In this document: piece by piece, positions 40,401-46,039 of the stretch | Numbering within the stretch: the first letter of the stretch is position 1 | How the letters are laid out: every line of letters begins with the position of its first letter | DNA from: Lumbricus rubellus | Taxonomy: Eukaryota; Annelida; Clitellata; Crassiclitellata; Lumbricidae | Assembly: GCA_945859605.1 (NCBI GenBank) | Contig: OX243811.1 | Span: 61,577,445 to 61,641,444 of the forward strand | Reading direction: 5' to 3' | DNA: 64,000 bases | Made by a program: the position numbers and the translations under genes | Notes under the pieces: generated by a model | What the model was told of the DNA's origin: nothing | Seen by the model: only the letters and a program-made list of their open reading frames with translations | Databases searched by the model: none

Positions 40401-41281
40401 TTTTGCTCGAAAGGTCTGACGACCTTTTTTGTTCGGGCAAGTCTGATTTTTCGGGCAAGAAGACCCGGAAAAATAGAAAAAGTAAAAATTTTCTAAAACT
40501 TTTTTTATTTTTCCGGGTCTGCTTGCCCGAAAAATCAGACTTGCCCGAAATTTGACCCCCGTCTCCTACGCCTATGTTTATGACAGATAATATGTTTAAA
40601 ATAATGATGGTGAGGAAGTTTATGATGTTGAGAAATATGACGACGACAATGTTGACGAATGTGATGTTTGATTTTTGATTGGTATGATGAGGATTTGCAA
40701 CATTGTTGATATCGATGATGTTGCCTTATATGCTGTATACATATTCTTTGCTGAATAAATTCTGAACACATTTTCTTTCATCAGAATCAGTTGCCAACGG
40801 CGACAACCAATCGGCTTCAACTCAAGACGTCGTCCCCCATCACCGCAGCTGCCACATCGTCCCTCCGCACTCTCACCCATCCATTCACCCATCCATTCAC
40901 CCATCCATTCACCAGTCCCACCACAATTCAACCGGTCCTCCCCTCAACATCTGTCCACGATCCAGTCCAGACGCAGCAGCGGTCGTCAACATCTCAAAGG
41001 GTGGCGTTGGTGTCGTTGAAAACCCCGAATACTTTGACGGTGGCGTTCACTTGATATTCGGATGCAACAACCGAGCGGTGCTCTTCTCGACATCGTCGTC
41101 GTGCGACTCACGAACGCTCGAGATGCGACCGCTGCGACTTCGGAGTCAGAGCACAGAGTCGGAGGCAGCGTCGAACACGTCGGACTTGGACTACTGCAGC
41201 GAATGCGATAGACTGAACCAGCAGAAGAAGGGGACTGAAGGTGGCGTTCAGAGTCAGGACACGTCAGAGTCTTCTGTCTGA
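535..41281 (+). CDS. EGFR: EGFR/ErbB-family receptor tyrosine kinase, 26 exons placed, 5' partial
   Basis: A single-pass plasma-membrane receptor of the ErbB family. Ligand binding outside the cell drives dimerisation, trans-phosphorylation of tail tyrosines and signalling through SH2/PTB adaptors. Twenty-six exons join with consistent phases into about 1,485 residues, numbered from the first recognised exon. L1 is about 1-173, cysteine-rich region 1 about 174-322, L2 about 323-480, cysteine-rich region 2 about 481-787, the transmembrane helix about 793-815, the kinase about 855-1133 and the tail 1134-1485. Kinase hallmarks are all present: GSGAFGTV loop, VAIK lysine, alpha-C glutamate, [11 protein letters not shown] and ALE. 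Human EGFR has about 1,210 residues. The excess lies in cysteine-rich region 2 and the tail. Only one ErbB-type gene is seen, as expected for an invertebrate; with no paralogue to compare, the symbol denotes the family. The signal peptide exon is missing and should lie upstream, because the first exon enters in phase 1. Domain order and motifs are seen directly. Signalling role is known for the family. Confidence 0.95.
866..1016. repeat. 18-bp minisatellite
   Basis: Eight or so units of gaatgaccttgaggaggg with little variation, about 170 bp after the first EGFR exon. Confidence 0.92.
1869..2002. repeat. TATG microsatellite, left block
   Basis: Nearly pure TATG array. It gives spurious frames of repeated Met-Tyr-Val-Cys. 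Confidence 0.95.
2003..2836. mobile_element. Element with inverted ends inserted in a TATG microsatellite
   Basis: Ends CATAGATTGAGTATTCG and, in reverse complement, CATAGATTGAATATTCG. Sub-terminal regions are full of cgaatatt words on both sides. TATG arrays lie in the same orientation on both flanks (1869-2002 and 2837-2938), as if one microsatellite was split by insertion. No coding capacity seen. Confidence 0.7.
2837..2938. repeat. TATG microsatellite, right block
   Basis: Same unit and orientation as 1869-2002, separated from it by the element at 2003-2836. Confidence 0.95.
5711..5790. repeat. 26-bp tandem repeat, three copies
   Basis: Unit tgtcttgctatctcatggtc plus atacat, three near-identical copies. 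Confidence 0.92.
7490..7612. repeat. CTAT microsatellite
   Basis: Two blocks of CTAT/TTTA repeats, followed directly by a tail-repeat copy. Confidence 0.92.
7622..7705 (-). mobile_element. Tail repeat copy after a CTAT microsatellite
   Basis: ccttcaacatgactattcag, aggctctcccgacccaag, and gacttgagtaggcctagttt, directly after the CTAT array 7490-7612. Confidence 0.5.
8206..8335. mobile_element. Third, degraded copy of the same MITE family
   Basis: Contains taatggacgacatcc, cacttattttcaaatct and gtccaggcacttcttc, all shared with 36947-37199. Ends are not recognisable. Confidence 0.55.
8745..8964 (+). CDS. EGFR: EGFR exon: L1 domain, leucine-rich core
   Basis: Encodes [25 protein letters not shown] and [11 protein letters not shown], the beta-helix ladder of the L1 domain. 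Acceptor atttgcag, donor catg|gtacgt, phase 0 to 1. Joins the preceding exon exactly where the family continues (SFLK then xIQEVxGYVLI). Confidence 0.95.
10372..10509 (+). CDS. EGFR: EGFR exon: end of L1 domain
   Basis: Encodes [19 protein letters not shown], the conserved xLCxxxxIxW end of the L1 domain, then a His-rich stretch. Acceptor gtttccag, donor gaat|gtgagt, phase 1 to 1. Confidence 0.93.
10799..12011. repeat. Region of gaaatatttca / tttttacatctcta repeats around the MITE
   Basis: Blocks at 10799-10918 and about 11928-12011 share gaaatatttcaacgccaaaaaa and tttttttacatctcta in the same orientation. They look like two copies or halves of one small DNA element with TAGAGATGT-type ends. 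Boundaries are unsure. Confidence 0.5.
11475..11835. mobile_element. 361-bp hAT-like MITE with CAGGGGTGTCAAA ends
   Basis: Perfect 13-bp terminal inverted repeats CAGGGGTGTCAAA / TTTGACACCCCTG. The interior carries repeated ctggcccgccacttgttaga units (11739-11818). Flanks are tataaata and atataata, an imperfect 8-bp duplication. Confidence 0.85.
13160..13237 (+). CDS. EGFR: EGFR exon: first furin-like cysteines
   Basis: Short 78-nt exon encoding [11 protein letters not shown] then [12 protein letters not shown], the CWGxG signature that opens cysteine-rich region 1. Acceptor atgacag, donor caaacct|gtaagc, phase 1 to 1. Confidence 0.93.
13785..13853 (-). mobile_element. SINE fragment, tRNA-like head only
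   Basis: Minus strand GGTGGTGTAGTGGGTATG and GGTTCGAATCC. The T-arm does not pair as a functional tRNA would, and the body of the SINE is absent. Confidence 0.65.
14558..14668 (+). mobile_element. LINE/SINE tail repeat
   Basis: gcatttgaaaaccattctct through cttgaaggggcgttatgtaaa. It matches the reverse complement of 33955-34045 over about 90 bp. Confidence 0.6.
15607..15810 (-). mobile_element. tRNA-derived SINE copy, diverged
   Basis: Same SINE family. Minus-strand head with ggtgtatgggtc and a decayed B box (ggtttgaattc). Tail gtgctgtaacaggtg. In the large EGFR intron. Confidence 0.75.
17915..17990 (+). mobile_element. Possible LINE reverse-transcriptase relic
   Basis: Encodes [17 protein letters not shown], resembling the LHWLPVxxRIxFKIL motif of CR1/L2-like reverse transcriptases. 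A further ctgcattggcttccagtcc at 25920-25938 is similar. Too short to classify. Confidence 0.4.
18669..18787 (+). CDS. EGFR: EGFR exon: cysteine-rich region 1
   Basis: Encodes [35 protein letters not shown]. The CCHxxCAxGCxGP motif is diagnostic of ErbB/insulin-receptor furin-like repeats. Acceptor gtatttag, donor ctgctgg|gtacga, phase 1 to 0. Confidence 0.94.
19741..19882 (+). CDS. EGFR: EGFR exon: cysteine-rich region 1, dimerisation-arm area
   Basis: Encodes [36 protein letters not shown] and GSICVEKCP. In human EGFR the matching loop is the dimerisation arm. Its tyrosine/asparagine/proline character is kept here. Acceptor ctttttag, donor ccat|gtaagc, phase 0 to 1. Confidence 0.94.
19890..20115. 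repeat. Degenerate ~23-bp tandem repeat
   Basis: About ten diverged units of the type aattagaagtcttaatgggact, starting a few bases after the donor of the EGFR exon ending at 19882. Confidence 0.85.
20175..20226. repeat. TATG microsatellite
   Basis: Pure TATG array followed by atttatatagcgccttaca, the tail motif found in the SINE/LINE fragments. Confidence 0.9.
21449..21572 (+). repeat. Tandem duplication of a splice acceptor and exon start
   Basis: Two 60-bp copies (21449-21508 and 21513-21572), offset 64 bp, both containing tttttaag and the first 31 nt of the EGFR exon. The intron upstream (21330-21448) holds further degraded copies of the gatttgattgctgttgatt motif. Confidence 0.9.
21542..21646 (+). 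CDS. EGFR: EGFR exon: end of cysteine-rich region 1, with duplicated acceptor
   Basis: Encodes [14 protein letters not shown] then [12 protein letters not shown], matching the end of cysteine-rich region 1. Productive acceptor is tttttaag at 21534-21541. An identical acceptor and exon start lie 64 bp upstream, but reading from it meets a TGA. Donor caaaga|gtaagt, phase 1 to 1. The acceptor choice is inferred from the open frame. Confidence 0.9.
21691..23398. mobile_element. Foldback-type element with inverted arrays of a ~14-bp repeat
   Basis: Left arm (21691-22020) is an array of GGACAATTCGGACC-like units. Right arm (23036-23398) is the same array in reverse complement. Read outside-in, both arms show the same order of variants, for example the shortened unit with AATTGG(G)AGCGG four units in. 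They are therefore true inverted arms, not two independent arrays. The sequence acctttcttagg flanks both ends (21679-21690 and 23399-23410), a likely target duplication. The ~1 kb core has an AAT microsatellite (22379-22452) and no visible transposase, so the element is non-autonomous. It sits in an EGFR intron. This is the architecture of foldback elements such as sea-urchin TU. Confidence 0.85.
22379..22452. repeat. AAT microsatellite
   Basis: AAT array in the core of the foldback element. Confidence 0.93.
23548..23648 (-). mobile_element. SINE fragment, tail half
   Basis: Shares cacttggtatagcgcctcttcaag, the gcgctcccgactacagcgcaga block and tttcacgctgaag with the complete copies. The tRNA-like head is missing. 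Confidence 0.7.
23954..24065 (+). CDS. EGFR: EGFR exon: start of L2 domain
   Basis: Encodes [27 protein letters not shown], the NxxxFxxCTxIxGxLxIL start of the second receptor-L domain. Acceptor tggtcag, donor acagg|gtcagt, phase 1 to 2. Confidence 0.93.
24112..24185 (+). mobile_element. tRNA-like SINE head
   Basis: Contains cagtgtaatggttagtgtgc and ggggttcagatctctgcc, A- and B-box-like at normal spacing. A related degraded copy is at 29141-29203 (agttcaaatccctgccac). These differ from the minus-strand SINE family. Confidence 0.5.
24525..24712 (+). mobile_element. LINE 3'-end fragment, degraded
   Basis: Contains actggcgatgccagagtac, the same word pair as 39223-39240, and ends gaagaggtgctatataaattc. 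No frame left. Confidence 0.5.
24788..24952 (+). CDS. EGFR: EGFR exon: L2 domain core
   Basis: Encodes [26 protein letters not shown] and [12 protein letters not shown]. This is the L2 counterpart of the VKEITGFLLIQ and NLEIIRGR ladder. Acceptor ctggccag, donor gacaa|gtaaga, phase 2 to 2. Confidence 0.94.
26016..26215 (+). CDS. EGFR: EGFR exon: end of L2 domain
   Basis: Encodes [30 protein letters not shown], the SLGLRSLKEI and NLCYxxTINW signatures that close L2. The TINW motif recurs at the end of L1, as expected for the internal duplication of the ectodomain. Phase 2 to 1. Confidence 0.94.
26903..27080 (-). mobile_element. Tail repeat copy
   Basis: Shares ggcgccccttcacggttctactcagg, gtgctcccgaccca and gagaaagcacg with 56968-57150. 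Ends near the acceptor of the EGFR exon at 27186. Confidence 0.5.
27186..27391 (+). CDS. EGFR: EGFR exon: start of cysteine-rich region 2
   Basis: Encodes [17 protein letters not shown] and the [15 protein letters not shown] motif, the opening modules of cysteine-rich region 2. Acceptor tttccag, donor gttca|gtaagt, phase 1 to 0. Confidence 0.95.
28095..28397 (+). CDS. EGFR: EGFR exon: cysteine-rich region 2, second block
   Basis: Encodes [37 protein letters not shown] and [17 protein letters not shown] phase-0 exon of 101 codons. The donor ACG|gtagat is weak. AAA|gtcaat at 28380 would also keep phase and remove a few residues, so the 3' edge is uncertain. A TGA follows at 28413. Confidence 0.88.
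29141..29203 (+). mobile_element. tRNA-like SINE head
   Basis: Contains cttggacagtgcgcttcact and gagttcaaatccctgccaca, related to 24112-24185. Degraded. Confidence 0.45.
30173..30472 (+). CDS. EGFR: EGFR exon: additional cysteine-rich modules
   Basis: Encodes [35 protein letters not shown] and [25 protein letters not shown]. These are two further CxxCxxxCxxCxGPxxxxCxxC modules of the same type as the previous exon. Exactly 300 nt, phase 0 to 0. They account for part of the extra ectodomain length relative to human EGFR. Confidence 0.93.
31067..31176 (+). CDS. EGFR: EGFR exon: juxtamembrane extracellular segment
   Basis: Encodes [15 protein letters not shown] and [12 protein letters not shown], the last cysteines before the membrane. 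Acceptor ttttaacag, donor tcaga|gtaagg, phase 0 to 2. Confidence 0.88.
31277..31397. repeat. 17-bp minisatellite with palindromic core
   Basis: Seven units of gtgctagtatacttact, each containing the palindrome AGTATACT. In the EGFR intron before the transmembrane exon. Confidence 0.9.
32002..32161 (+). CDS. EGFR: EGFR exon: transmembrane helix and juxtamembrane
   Basis: Encodes a hydrophobic helix ([15 protein letters not shown], then IIILPIVY) followed by the basic stop-transfer MRRQWAR and an amphipathic juxtamembrane segment rich in Arg/Glu. Small-xxx-small residues (GxxxG/A type) sit in the N-terminal half of the helix, as in ErbB dimerising helices. Phase 2 to 0. Confidence 0.94.
33026..33139 (+). 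CDS. EGFR: EGFR exon: kinase N-lobe, glycine-rich loop; GC donor
   Basis: Encodes [19 protein letters not shown] (the EGFR PLTPSxxxPxxxxLRILKE juxtamembrane motif) and [10 protein letters not shown] at about 33110-33139. The exon must end at AAG|GCAAGA, a GC donor, because the protein continues correctly only at 33641. Confidence 0.95.
33641..33925 (+). CDS. EGFR: EGFR exon: kinase N-lobe, catalytic lysine to hinge
   Basis: Encodes [17 protein letters not shown] (catalytic Lys codon 33689-33691), alpha-C Glu (33740), then [15 protein letters not shown]. The Thr at 33824-33826 is the gatekeeper equivalent and the Cys at 33845-33847 matches the hinge-edge Cys of human EGFR. Phase 0 to 0. Confidence 0.96.
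33955..34045 (-). mobile_element. LINE/SINE tail repeat, inverse copy of 14558-14668
   Basis: On the plus strand: atttatatagtgccacttca, actcctcagaggcactcac, then gagaatggttttcaaacgc. The element itself points to the minus strand. Confidence 0.6.
34578..34641 (+). CDS. EGFR: EGFR exon: kinase catalytic loop
   Basis: 64-nt exon encoding [21 protein letters not shown], carrying the HRDLAARN catalytic loop of receptor tyrosine kinases. Acceptor gtttcag, donor cttg|gtgagt, phase 0 to 1. Confidence 0.96.
34969..35210 (+). mobile_element. LINE 3'-end fragment
   Basis: Encodes [20 protein letters not shown] and [10 protein letters not shown], the VGPxxWNxLPxxLR tail seen at the C-terminus of many non-LTR retrotransposon ORF2 proteins. 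Then aggcactatataaattcttgg and a (gaat)n end. 5'-truncated, inside an EGFR intron. Confidence 0.75.
35360..35451 (+). CDS. EGFR: EGFR exon: DFG motif and activation loop
   Basis: Encodes [17 protein letters not shown] and [13 protein letters not shown] aspartate codon is at 35389-35391. DFGLAKLL and the acidic run before the activation-loop segment are ErbB-like. The loop has Phe where human EGFR has the activation-loop Tyr (EYHAEGGK in human). Phase 1 to 0. Confidence 0.95.
35697..35772 (+). CDS. EGFR: EGFR exon: kinase P+1 loop and ALE motif
   Basis: 76-nt exon encoding [20 protein letters not shown] then DVWSFG. PIKWxALE is the tyrosine-kinase P+1 loop and DVWSFG is subdomain IX. Acceptor tgttttag, donor ttttg|gtgaga, phase 0 to 1. 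Confidence 0.96.
36276..36422 (+). CDS. EGFR: EGFR exon: kinase C-lobe
   Basis: Encodes [37 protein letters not shown] and IMIKC, the ErbB C-lobe signature ([24 protein letters not shown]). Acceptor catcag, donor aagt|gtgagc, phase 1 to 1. Confidence 0.96.
36947..37199. mobile_element. Relative of the 46040-46217 MITE, inside an EGFR intron
   Basis: Ends CAGGGCTTAAAGTGTG and, in reverse complement, CAGTGCTAAAAGTGTG. Shares the words gtcatggacggcgtcctggc and aggcacttcttttt with the 46 kb copy. A gattgattgattg run sits inside. Target duplication is not clear. It ends about 33 bp before the next exon. Confidence 0.75.
37233..37330 (+). CDS. EGFR: EGFR exon: end of kinase domain
   Basis: Encodes [18 protein letters not shown] then [14 protein letters not shown]. 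The SRPxFxEL and MARDPxRYLVI motifs close the ErbB kinase. Phase 1 to 0, donor CCT|gtaagt. Confidence 0.96.
37735..37858 (+). CDS. EGFR: EGFR exon: start of C-terminal tail
   Basis: Encodes [17 protein letters not shown] and [11 protein letters not shown]. The latter matches the ADEYLIPQ docking tyrosine region of human EGFR. Acceptor tttgaag, donor cagg|gtaaca, phase 0 to 1. Confidence 0.93.
38242..38258 (+). CDS. EGFR: EGFR 17-nt microexon in the tail
   Basis: Bounded by tgtttacag and |gtaagt. With the preceding phase-1 base it adds GKPGMK and converts phase 1 to phase 0. Without it the flanking exons do not join in frame. Inferred from phase and good splice sites; transcript evidence would settle it. 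Confidence 0.75.
38663..39083 (+). CDS. EGFR: EGFR exon: C-terminal tail with tyrosine docking sites
   Basis: 140 codons of Gly/Arg-, Ser- and acid-rich tail. A Gly run comes from a GGT microsatellite at 38939-38961. The segment [18 protein letters not shown] contains two tyrosines in adaptor-site-like contexts. GC-rich compared with the introns. Phase 0 to 1, donor gcag|gtaaca. Confidence 0.9.
39258..39545 (+). mobile_element. LINE 3'-end fragment, frameshifted
   Basis: Encodes [20 protein letters not shown] in one frame and [20 protein letters not shown] in another, so a frameshift has broken the relic. Followed by gaagaagtgctatgtatca. In the last EGFR intron. Confidence 0.72.
40229..40576. 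mobile_element. 348-bp TIR element with 8-bp target duplication
   Basis: Terminal inverted repeats CATAGGCGTAGGGGAC and (reverse complement) CATAGGCGTAGGAGAC. Perfect flanking 8-bp duplication TTTATGAC at 40221-40228 and 40577-40584. The interior repeats gcccgaaa and gacgacctttttt motifs. No coding capacity. The 8-bp duplication fits the hAT superfamily. It lies in the last EGFR intron. Confidence 0.9.
40785..41281 (+). CDS. EGFR: EGFR last coding exon, NPEY motif and stop
   Basis: Enters in phase 1 after tttcatcag and ends at TGA 41279-41281. It has a 12-bp coding tandem repeat giving HPSI units (about 40872-40911), then [11 protein letters not shown], an NPXY motif for PTB adaptors as found in ErbB tails, and LDYCSECD near the end. 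The C-terminal part is Ser/Thr-rich. Confidence 0.9.
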
Positions 41282-41344
41282 TTCGGTGGATCGCTCAGTC
41301 GCTCGACTTGAGTAGGAACCTCGAGCAAGTTCTTTGCTCACAGC

Positions 41345-41420
41345 TGCTCAGCATCGTCAAATGATGTCATCAAATGATGTCATCAAATGATGTCATCAAA
41401 TGATGTCATCAAATGATGCT
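41345..41420. repeat. 13-bp tandem repeat just after the EGFR stop
   Basis: Unit tcaaatgatgtca, five copies. Probably in the 3' UTR, 65 bp after the stop codon. Confidence 0.88.
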
Positions 41421-42476
41421 TCGTCATCATTGTAGTGACGCTTAGTAAATGTGTGGTCCTAGCAGCTATCTTAATAATGTGGCTGGCTATGGATAATGGT
41501 CGTTTGGGACATTGATGTGCTCAAATCTGGCAATGCTTGCCAGACACTAGTGTATGGTGAGGACATACAAGGCCTGTGAGTCAAGTGCCTGTGGGACATA
41601 CACTGTAGGTAAGGGCAAAATAGGTGCAGGCCTTGTGAGCCACACGTGCAGATTTTGCAGATTTGCATGGTCTACCATCTCCATTGTGGGTCAGTATGGA
41701 CGACCTGTGAGTTACCACTGTGGTTGGTCAGATATGTATATGACCTTTGGGGCACCAGTCCGGCACGCCTCTGAGTAAGTGGGCACTCTCCAATGCCAGT
41801 AGGGTCTCCAAGTCACCATTGTGGGTTTAATATGTGTAAGAAAGTTTGCTGGTCATCAGTGCTGGTTGAATTTGGCAGGATATCTGAGTCAGGGTAAGAA
41901 TTGCCAGTGGGTTCAACCCCCCCCCCGGCCCCCCCCCCATCCCTAGTCTTTCTTAAGACCACACAGTTCACTGCACAATCAACTCCACATAAATCAACAT
42001 AATTATGTCTCCACAGTTATTTTTCCACAATGCTCACACTGTTCTGAGTCACCATTTGAGGATTGAATGGGAAGAGCCTTTGAATCATCATCACTGTGGC
42101 TGGTATCATGGTTTGCAGTGCATACTATTACAGATTGATCACATATGATTGGGTATTTAGGTCACTGCAGAAGATCACGGGAAGTGAAAAGTGGTGGGAC
42201 TATTGAGCCATTGGTCTAATATGGACAGAACCTGGAGTCATCACTGTGGTCAATATTATGAGCAGTTTCTGAGAATCGTTAAGTGTTGAGTACGGGTCAA
42301 ACTGTTGCACTTGAACAACCGCAGAATGTGTGAGGATCAGTGTTTGTGAATTGTAAGAAGTCAATGGCCATGAATGATATATTATTATAAGCAGGTCTTT
42401 CTTTGACGAGTGAAAATCTAAAAGCCTCAGACAGACCAAAGTCAATCCAATCCCAGGCAATGCAGACCGGCACATT

Positions 42477-43025
42477 TACAGTTTCACTTGAACCGCCTTT
42501 GACGAAAGTGGCTGCTCTTGATCTCATCTTGAAGTTCCATGTTTGTGCTTTCTGAGACTGTGTAGGCCTAAATGTATAATTATGTGATCCATGTACCCTA
42601 TCGGTCTATCACAACGTCGTAGGGTCCCAATGGTCTGATACCATTATTTGACATACGGGGCACCATGTTATCAAGGCTGTCTGTTGGCCCGATTAGAACA
42701 CATGTTGCCATGTGTGGCTGTGCCTATGGCAACTGGTTGGTAATATACCGGTCCTTGCTTATTTCATGAATACGTCGACTTTAGATGACGTAGGCTACAT
42801 GGCATCCATTCCAATGGTCAGCAGTGGTGAATGATCTCACCAGATTAGTTCAGTGAAAAATGAACGGAGGCCATTAATTTTGGTTGCTATCTATAGGAAA
42901 AACGTTTACTTGAACCGTCTTTTGACGAAAGTGTCTTCTGTTGATCTCGACTTGAAGTTCCGTGTGTGTGTGTGCTACGTGAGACTGTGTTTATGGGGTC
43001 TATAATTACGCCCTATCGATAGGTT
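42477..43025. repeat. Diverged ~120-bp duplication
   Basis: 42477-42600 and 42903-43025 share cacttgaaccg, tttgacgaaagtg, ttgatctc, cttgaagttcc and gagactgtgt. A further block in between (42812-42875, agtggtgaatgatctcacc) also matches 6273-6330. Confidence 0.65.
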
Positions 43026-43094
43026 ATTCCTACACCAGCAGTATGAATTTAGGTTTATTTATCACAAACGGGTGAAAAGGACGATAGCAAGATA

Positions 43095-43135
43095 AATAAA
43101 TACTTGTGCCATTCATTTGCTTGCCGTCAAATAAA
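43095..43135 (+). terminator. Candidate EGFR polyadenylation signals
   Basis: AATAAA at 43095-43100 and at 43130-43135. They are the first good ones I noted after the stop codon at 41281. They would make a 3' UTR of about 1.8 kb. The second lies in an A-run and may be chance. Confidence 0.3.
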
Positions 43136-44466
43136 AAAAAACTTGAAAGACACTGATGTCGCATTTTTCGCAATAATTATTCTTATAGTTTTTGTTGCAG
43201 GCCTAACCATTGTAGGCCAATAGGTTTCATCAGTCATGTGTGTTGAATTGGAACCATTTCTAAAGTGCTTTAGTTTCATCAGTCCAACTTCTAGTTTCAC
43301 AAGAAACTATTTTCATCAATCCAACTTGTACCTTTGCAAAAATTATTTTTATTAATACAACTTCTAAGGCCTATTGAAGCCAGAATTTACACTGGCTATG
43401 ATTAGTTTACTCTTCACATCTGGATTCTTACGTTTTTCTGATTTATGTGTTTCATCTTGAGCAGGTATTTCCATCATTGATGTAAATCTTAGTAATGTGT
43501 CATTAGCTATATTTTTTGCAGATATGCTAAATATTACTATAGCAAAATTATATTCATCTCTAATCAAGCCTAGTTTGAGTCTAACTTTAAAAAAATTAGA
43601 ATTAAATTGCGAAATAAATTAAACGCTGATACAATATGTTTCAATTGTTGAAAAATTCCTAATTATATACTTGCAAATATAATTAAGTTAATTCATGAAG
43701 TTATGCTAGTTTGTCATAATTAGCCCATCTACATGTATTTTTGTTGTCATACAAAGGTTACAGATGTACCAGCGCCAGCCAGAAAAAGACATTTTGTATA
43801 CAAGTTGGTCAACTGAATGTAGCCTAAGTTTGCAAGCAAGCTGAAGTCAACTCGAATGCAATTTGTGCAATTTATAGGCAAATACCGGTAATCTACGAGG
43901 AAACAAAAATGTGAGACAAAAACACATTTTTAACAAATAATTATAACTGGCAATAACAAATCACTGTTCTTCGAGAGACAATATGCTCTGACAAACAATG
44001 GAAGATGTGAAATAGACTAGATATATGGAGCATTACACAGAACTGGTGTCGATTAACTAATATTAAAAGTGGGAAAGATTATAGGAATCTAGGCACATCT
44101 GAATGCATGCTGTCTCCTGATTAATTGTAGGGTCTACCTCTAGGCCTATCGGGTAGGCCTAGCTATCGCTTTCAGACTCCACTGGCCTAAAAACAAGTTA
44201 AGAACTAGACTATTATTATTTTAACCACAATTTTCGAAGGGTTTATTAAATGTTTTCGTAGGCCTACTAACAATATGATATCAGCATTAGCCTAAGCGAA
44301 ACTGAAATTTCCATAAAATAAAATCTGCGAAAATGACATGCATTGTCCTTAAATCCCTTAATTTCATTTTAAGCTCTTCACAAAAAATTTAATACTGACC
44401 GCGTTCTTCGCTTTGAGGCACGGCTAATTAAGTGAATCCCTATGGGCCTATGCCTATACTAATTAA

Positions 44467-45432
44467 CCCTCAGGCTACCAAGCTTTTTTGTAACACTGAC
44501 TACCAAGGGGGGGTGGTTACCACCCCCCTGGATTTGGGGTTTGGTTTGAGATATCATAACTTGTAATACATCAATGGATTCAGCATTCATTTCTGCACAA
44601 AATGGTATATTTAGGTTTGAAATATATGAAAGCACCTCGGAATTATGAATTTTTTTCCGTAGGCACCCGTCGATTTCACAAAATGCATACTTTCGCATAA
44701 GCAAAATATTGGATTCTGTGTGTTTTTAACATAATTTATTTATTTTAAAATAGTTTACATATAATAAAGTCCAATGTCCAACTATGAAAACAAGTAATAA
44801 GTTAGTTTTAATTACAATAAAAAGAAAAAACATGTATTAGCTGCTGAAAAACGTTTACGCAGACTTATCGGTTTACGTTGTAAAAAAACCCCAACATTTT
44901 CACACATTTAAATTTATTTTGATCACTTCCGGTCATCAAATAACAAATTAATTAGTATAAAAAATAGCCCTAAATGCCCTCTATAGAATGGCATAATTTA
45001 CTTCTCTTGAAAAATAAATTATGAATAATTTTTAATAGGAAAAACATGAAAATATTATGAAAATAAAACACCTTTTTATATATTTTAATTTATTTTGAGC
45101 ACTTCCGGTTGTCAAAAGACAACTCCGTGACCACCAGAATGTAGCCCCACATTCCCTCTACAGAATGGTGTAATTCGTGTCTCTTCATGTCAAAGGACGG
45201 ATAAGATACAGCCAATAATCTAAGGGGGTGGTATCCACCCCCTCTGGTGCCTCAGGTATATCGGGTATAACTTTTGAATGGTATGGTATATCATCTCACA
45301 TTTTAGCTAAAAATGTGTGCAAATGAATCCTCTACAGCTAACTAAAACGTCAAAATTTTATTCCAAACGAAAAAAGTTTGATTTGGAAAAACCTAGGGGG
45401 GTGGATACCATCACCCTCTGGTAGCCCGAGGG
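44467..45432. mobile_element. piggyBac-like non-autonomous element flanked by TTAA
   Basis: Ends read CCCTCAGGCTACCA and, in reverse complement, CCCTCGGGCTACCA, each directly bordered by TTAA (44463-44466, 45433-45436). A near-terminal palindrome (ggggtggttaccacccc) and an internal duplicated block (about 44900-45010 and 45090-45190, with cacttccggt) are present. TTAA duplication and a CCC start are piggyBac hallmarks. No transposase frame is seen. Confidence 0.8.
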
Positions 45433-45544
45433 TTAAGTTTGCCTCTGTTTCACTTAGGACTACGTACATGCATGATGCAAAAGCCTGCCGCCTATGGCAC
45501 TCTCGCTGGTTCTCTGTCTCCCATGTAGAGCATCGAGTATAAAC

Positions 45545-45672
45545 TACGTAGCTAGGGCTGCTAGGCTATTGATTCATCAGTGTTTTGCAGGTTTCTGAAG
45601 ACCCATTTGTATCACCCTGTCCCTGGCAAGAGTGGAAGCACTTCTGAGTGGCCTTTTTAAATTCTTAAATGA
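45545..45672 (+). mobile_element. Degraded LINE 3' tail
   Basis: aggtttctgaagacccattt, agcacttctgagtggccttt, then ttaaattcttaaatgaaatg. The pattern of a 3' tail is seen without coding sequence. Confidence 0.4.
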
Positions 45673-46039
45673 AATGAATATATCGCCATCTAGTCCTATA
45701 GAGAGCACGGGTTGACTTAAGCCAGGGCTATTTTTAGGCTAAAGGAATTTTAGAACTGCACATTCTGTGCACAACTGCACATTAGTTCCTTCTGGTGCTA
45801 CTTTAGTGCACGTTAGTGTAATTGTGACGCACCAACAGAGACGCCACAGGCTGCACGTTAAAAAAGCCCTGCCAGACAGATATAAGAAAATGCCAAGATC
45901 AGAAGCAACATAATGTGCACGGGTGAGCATCGTAATCGTAGCCTAATCTCGAGACTTCTACAGCGCTCACAGAAGCGAAGTCGCGGGAACCAGCTTATTC
46001 ACAGGCGCTTAATCAAAACAAAATCGATAGGCAGCGGGT

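Larger units (their letters stand above)
33140..40784 (+). other. EGFR introns of the kinase and tail
   Basis: 33140-33640: GC-AG intron, nothing else. 33926-34577: inverse tail repeat. 34642-35359: LINE fragment. 35773-36275: nothing seen. 36423-37232: MITE relative. 37331-37734, 37859-38241 and 38259-38662: nothing seen. 39084-40784: LINE fragment and TTTATGAC-flanked element. Confidence 0.7.
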
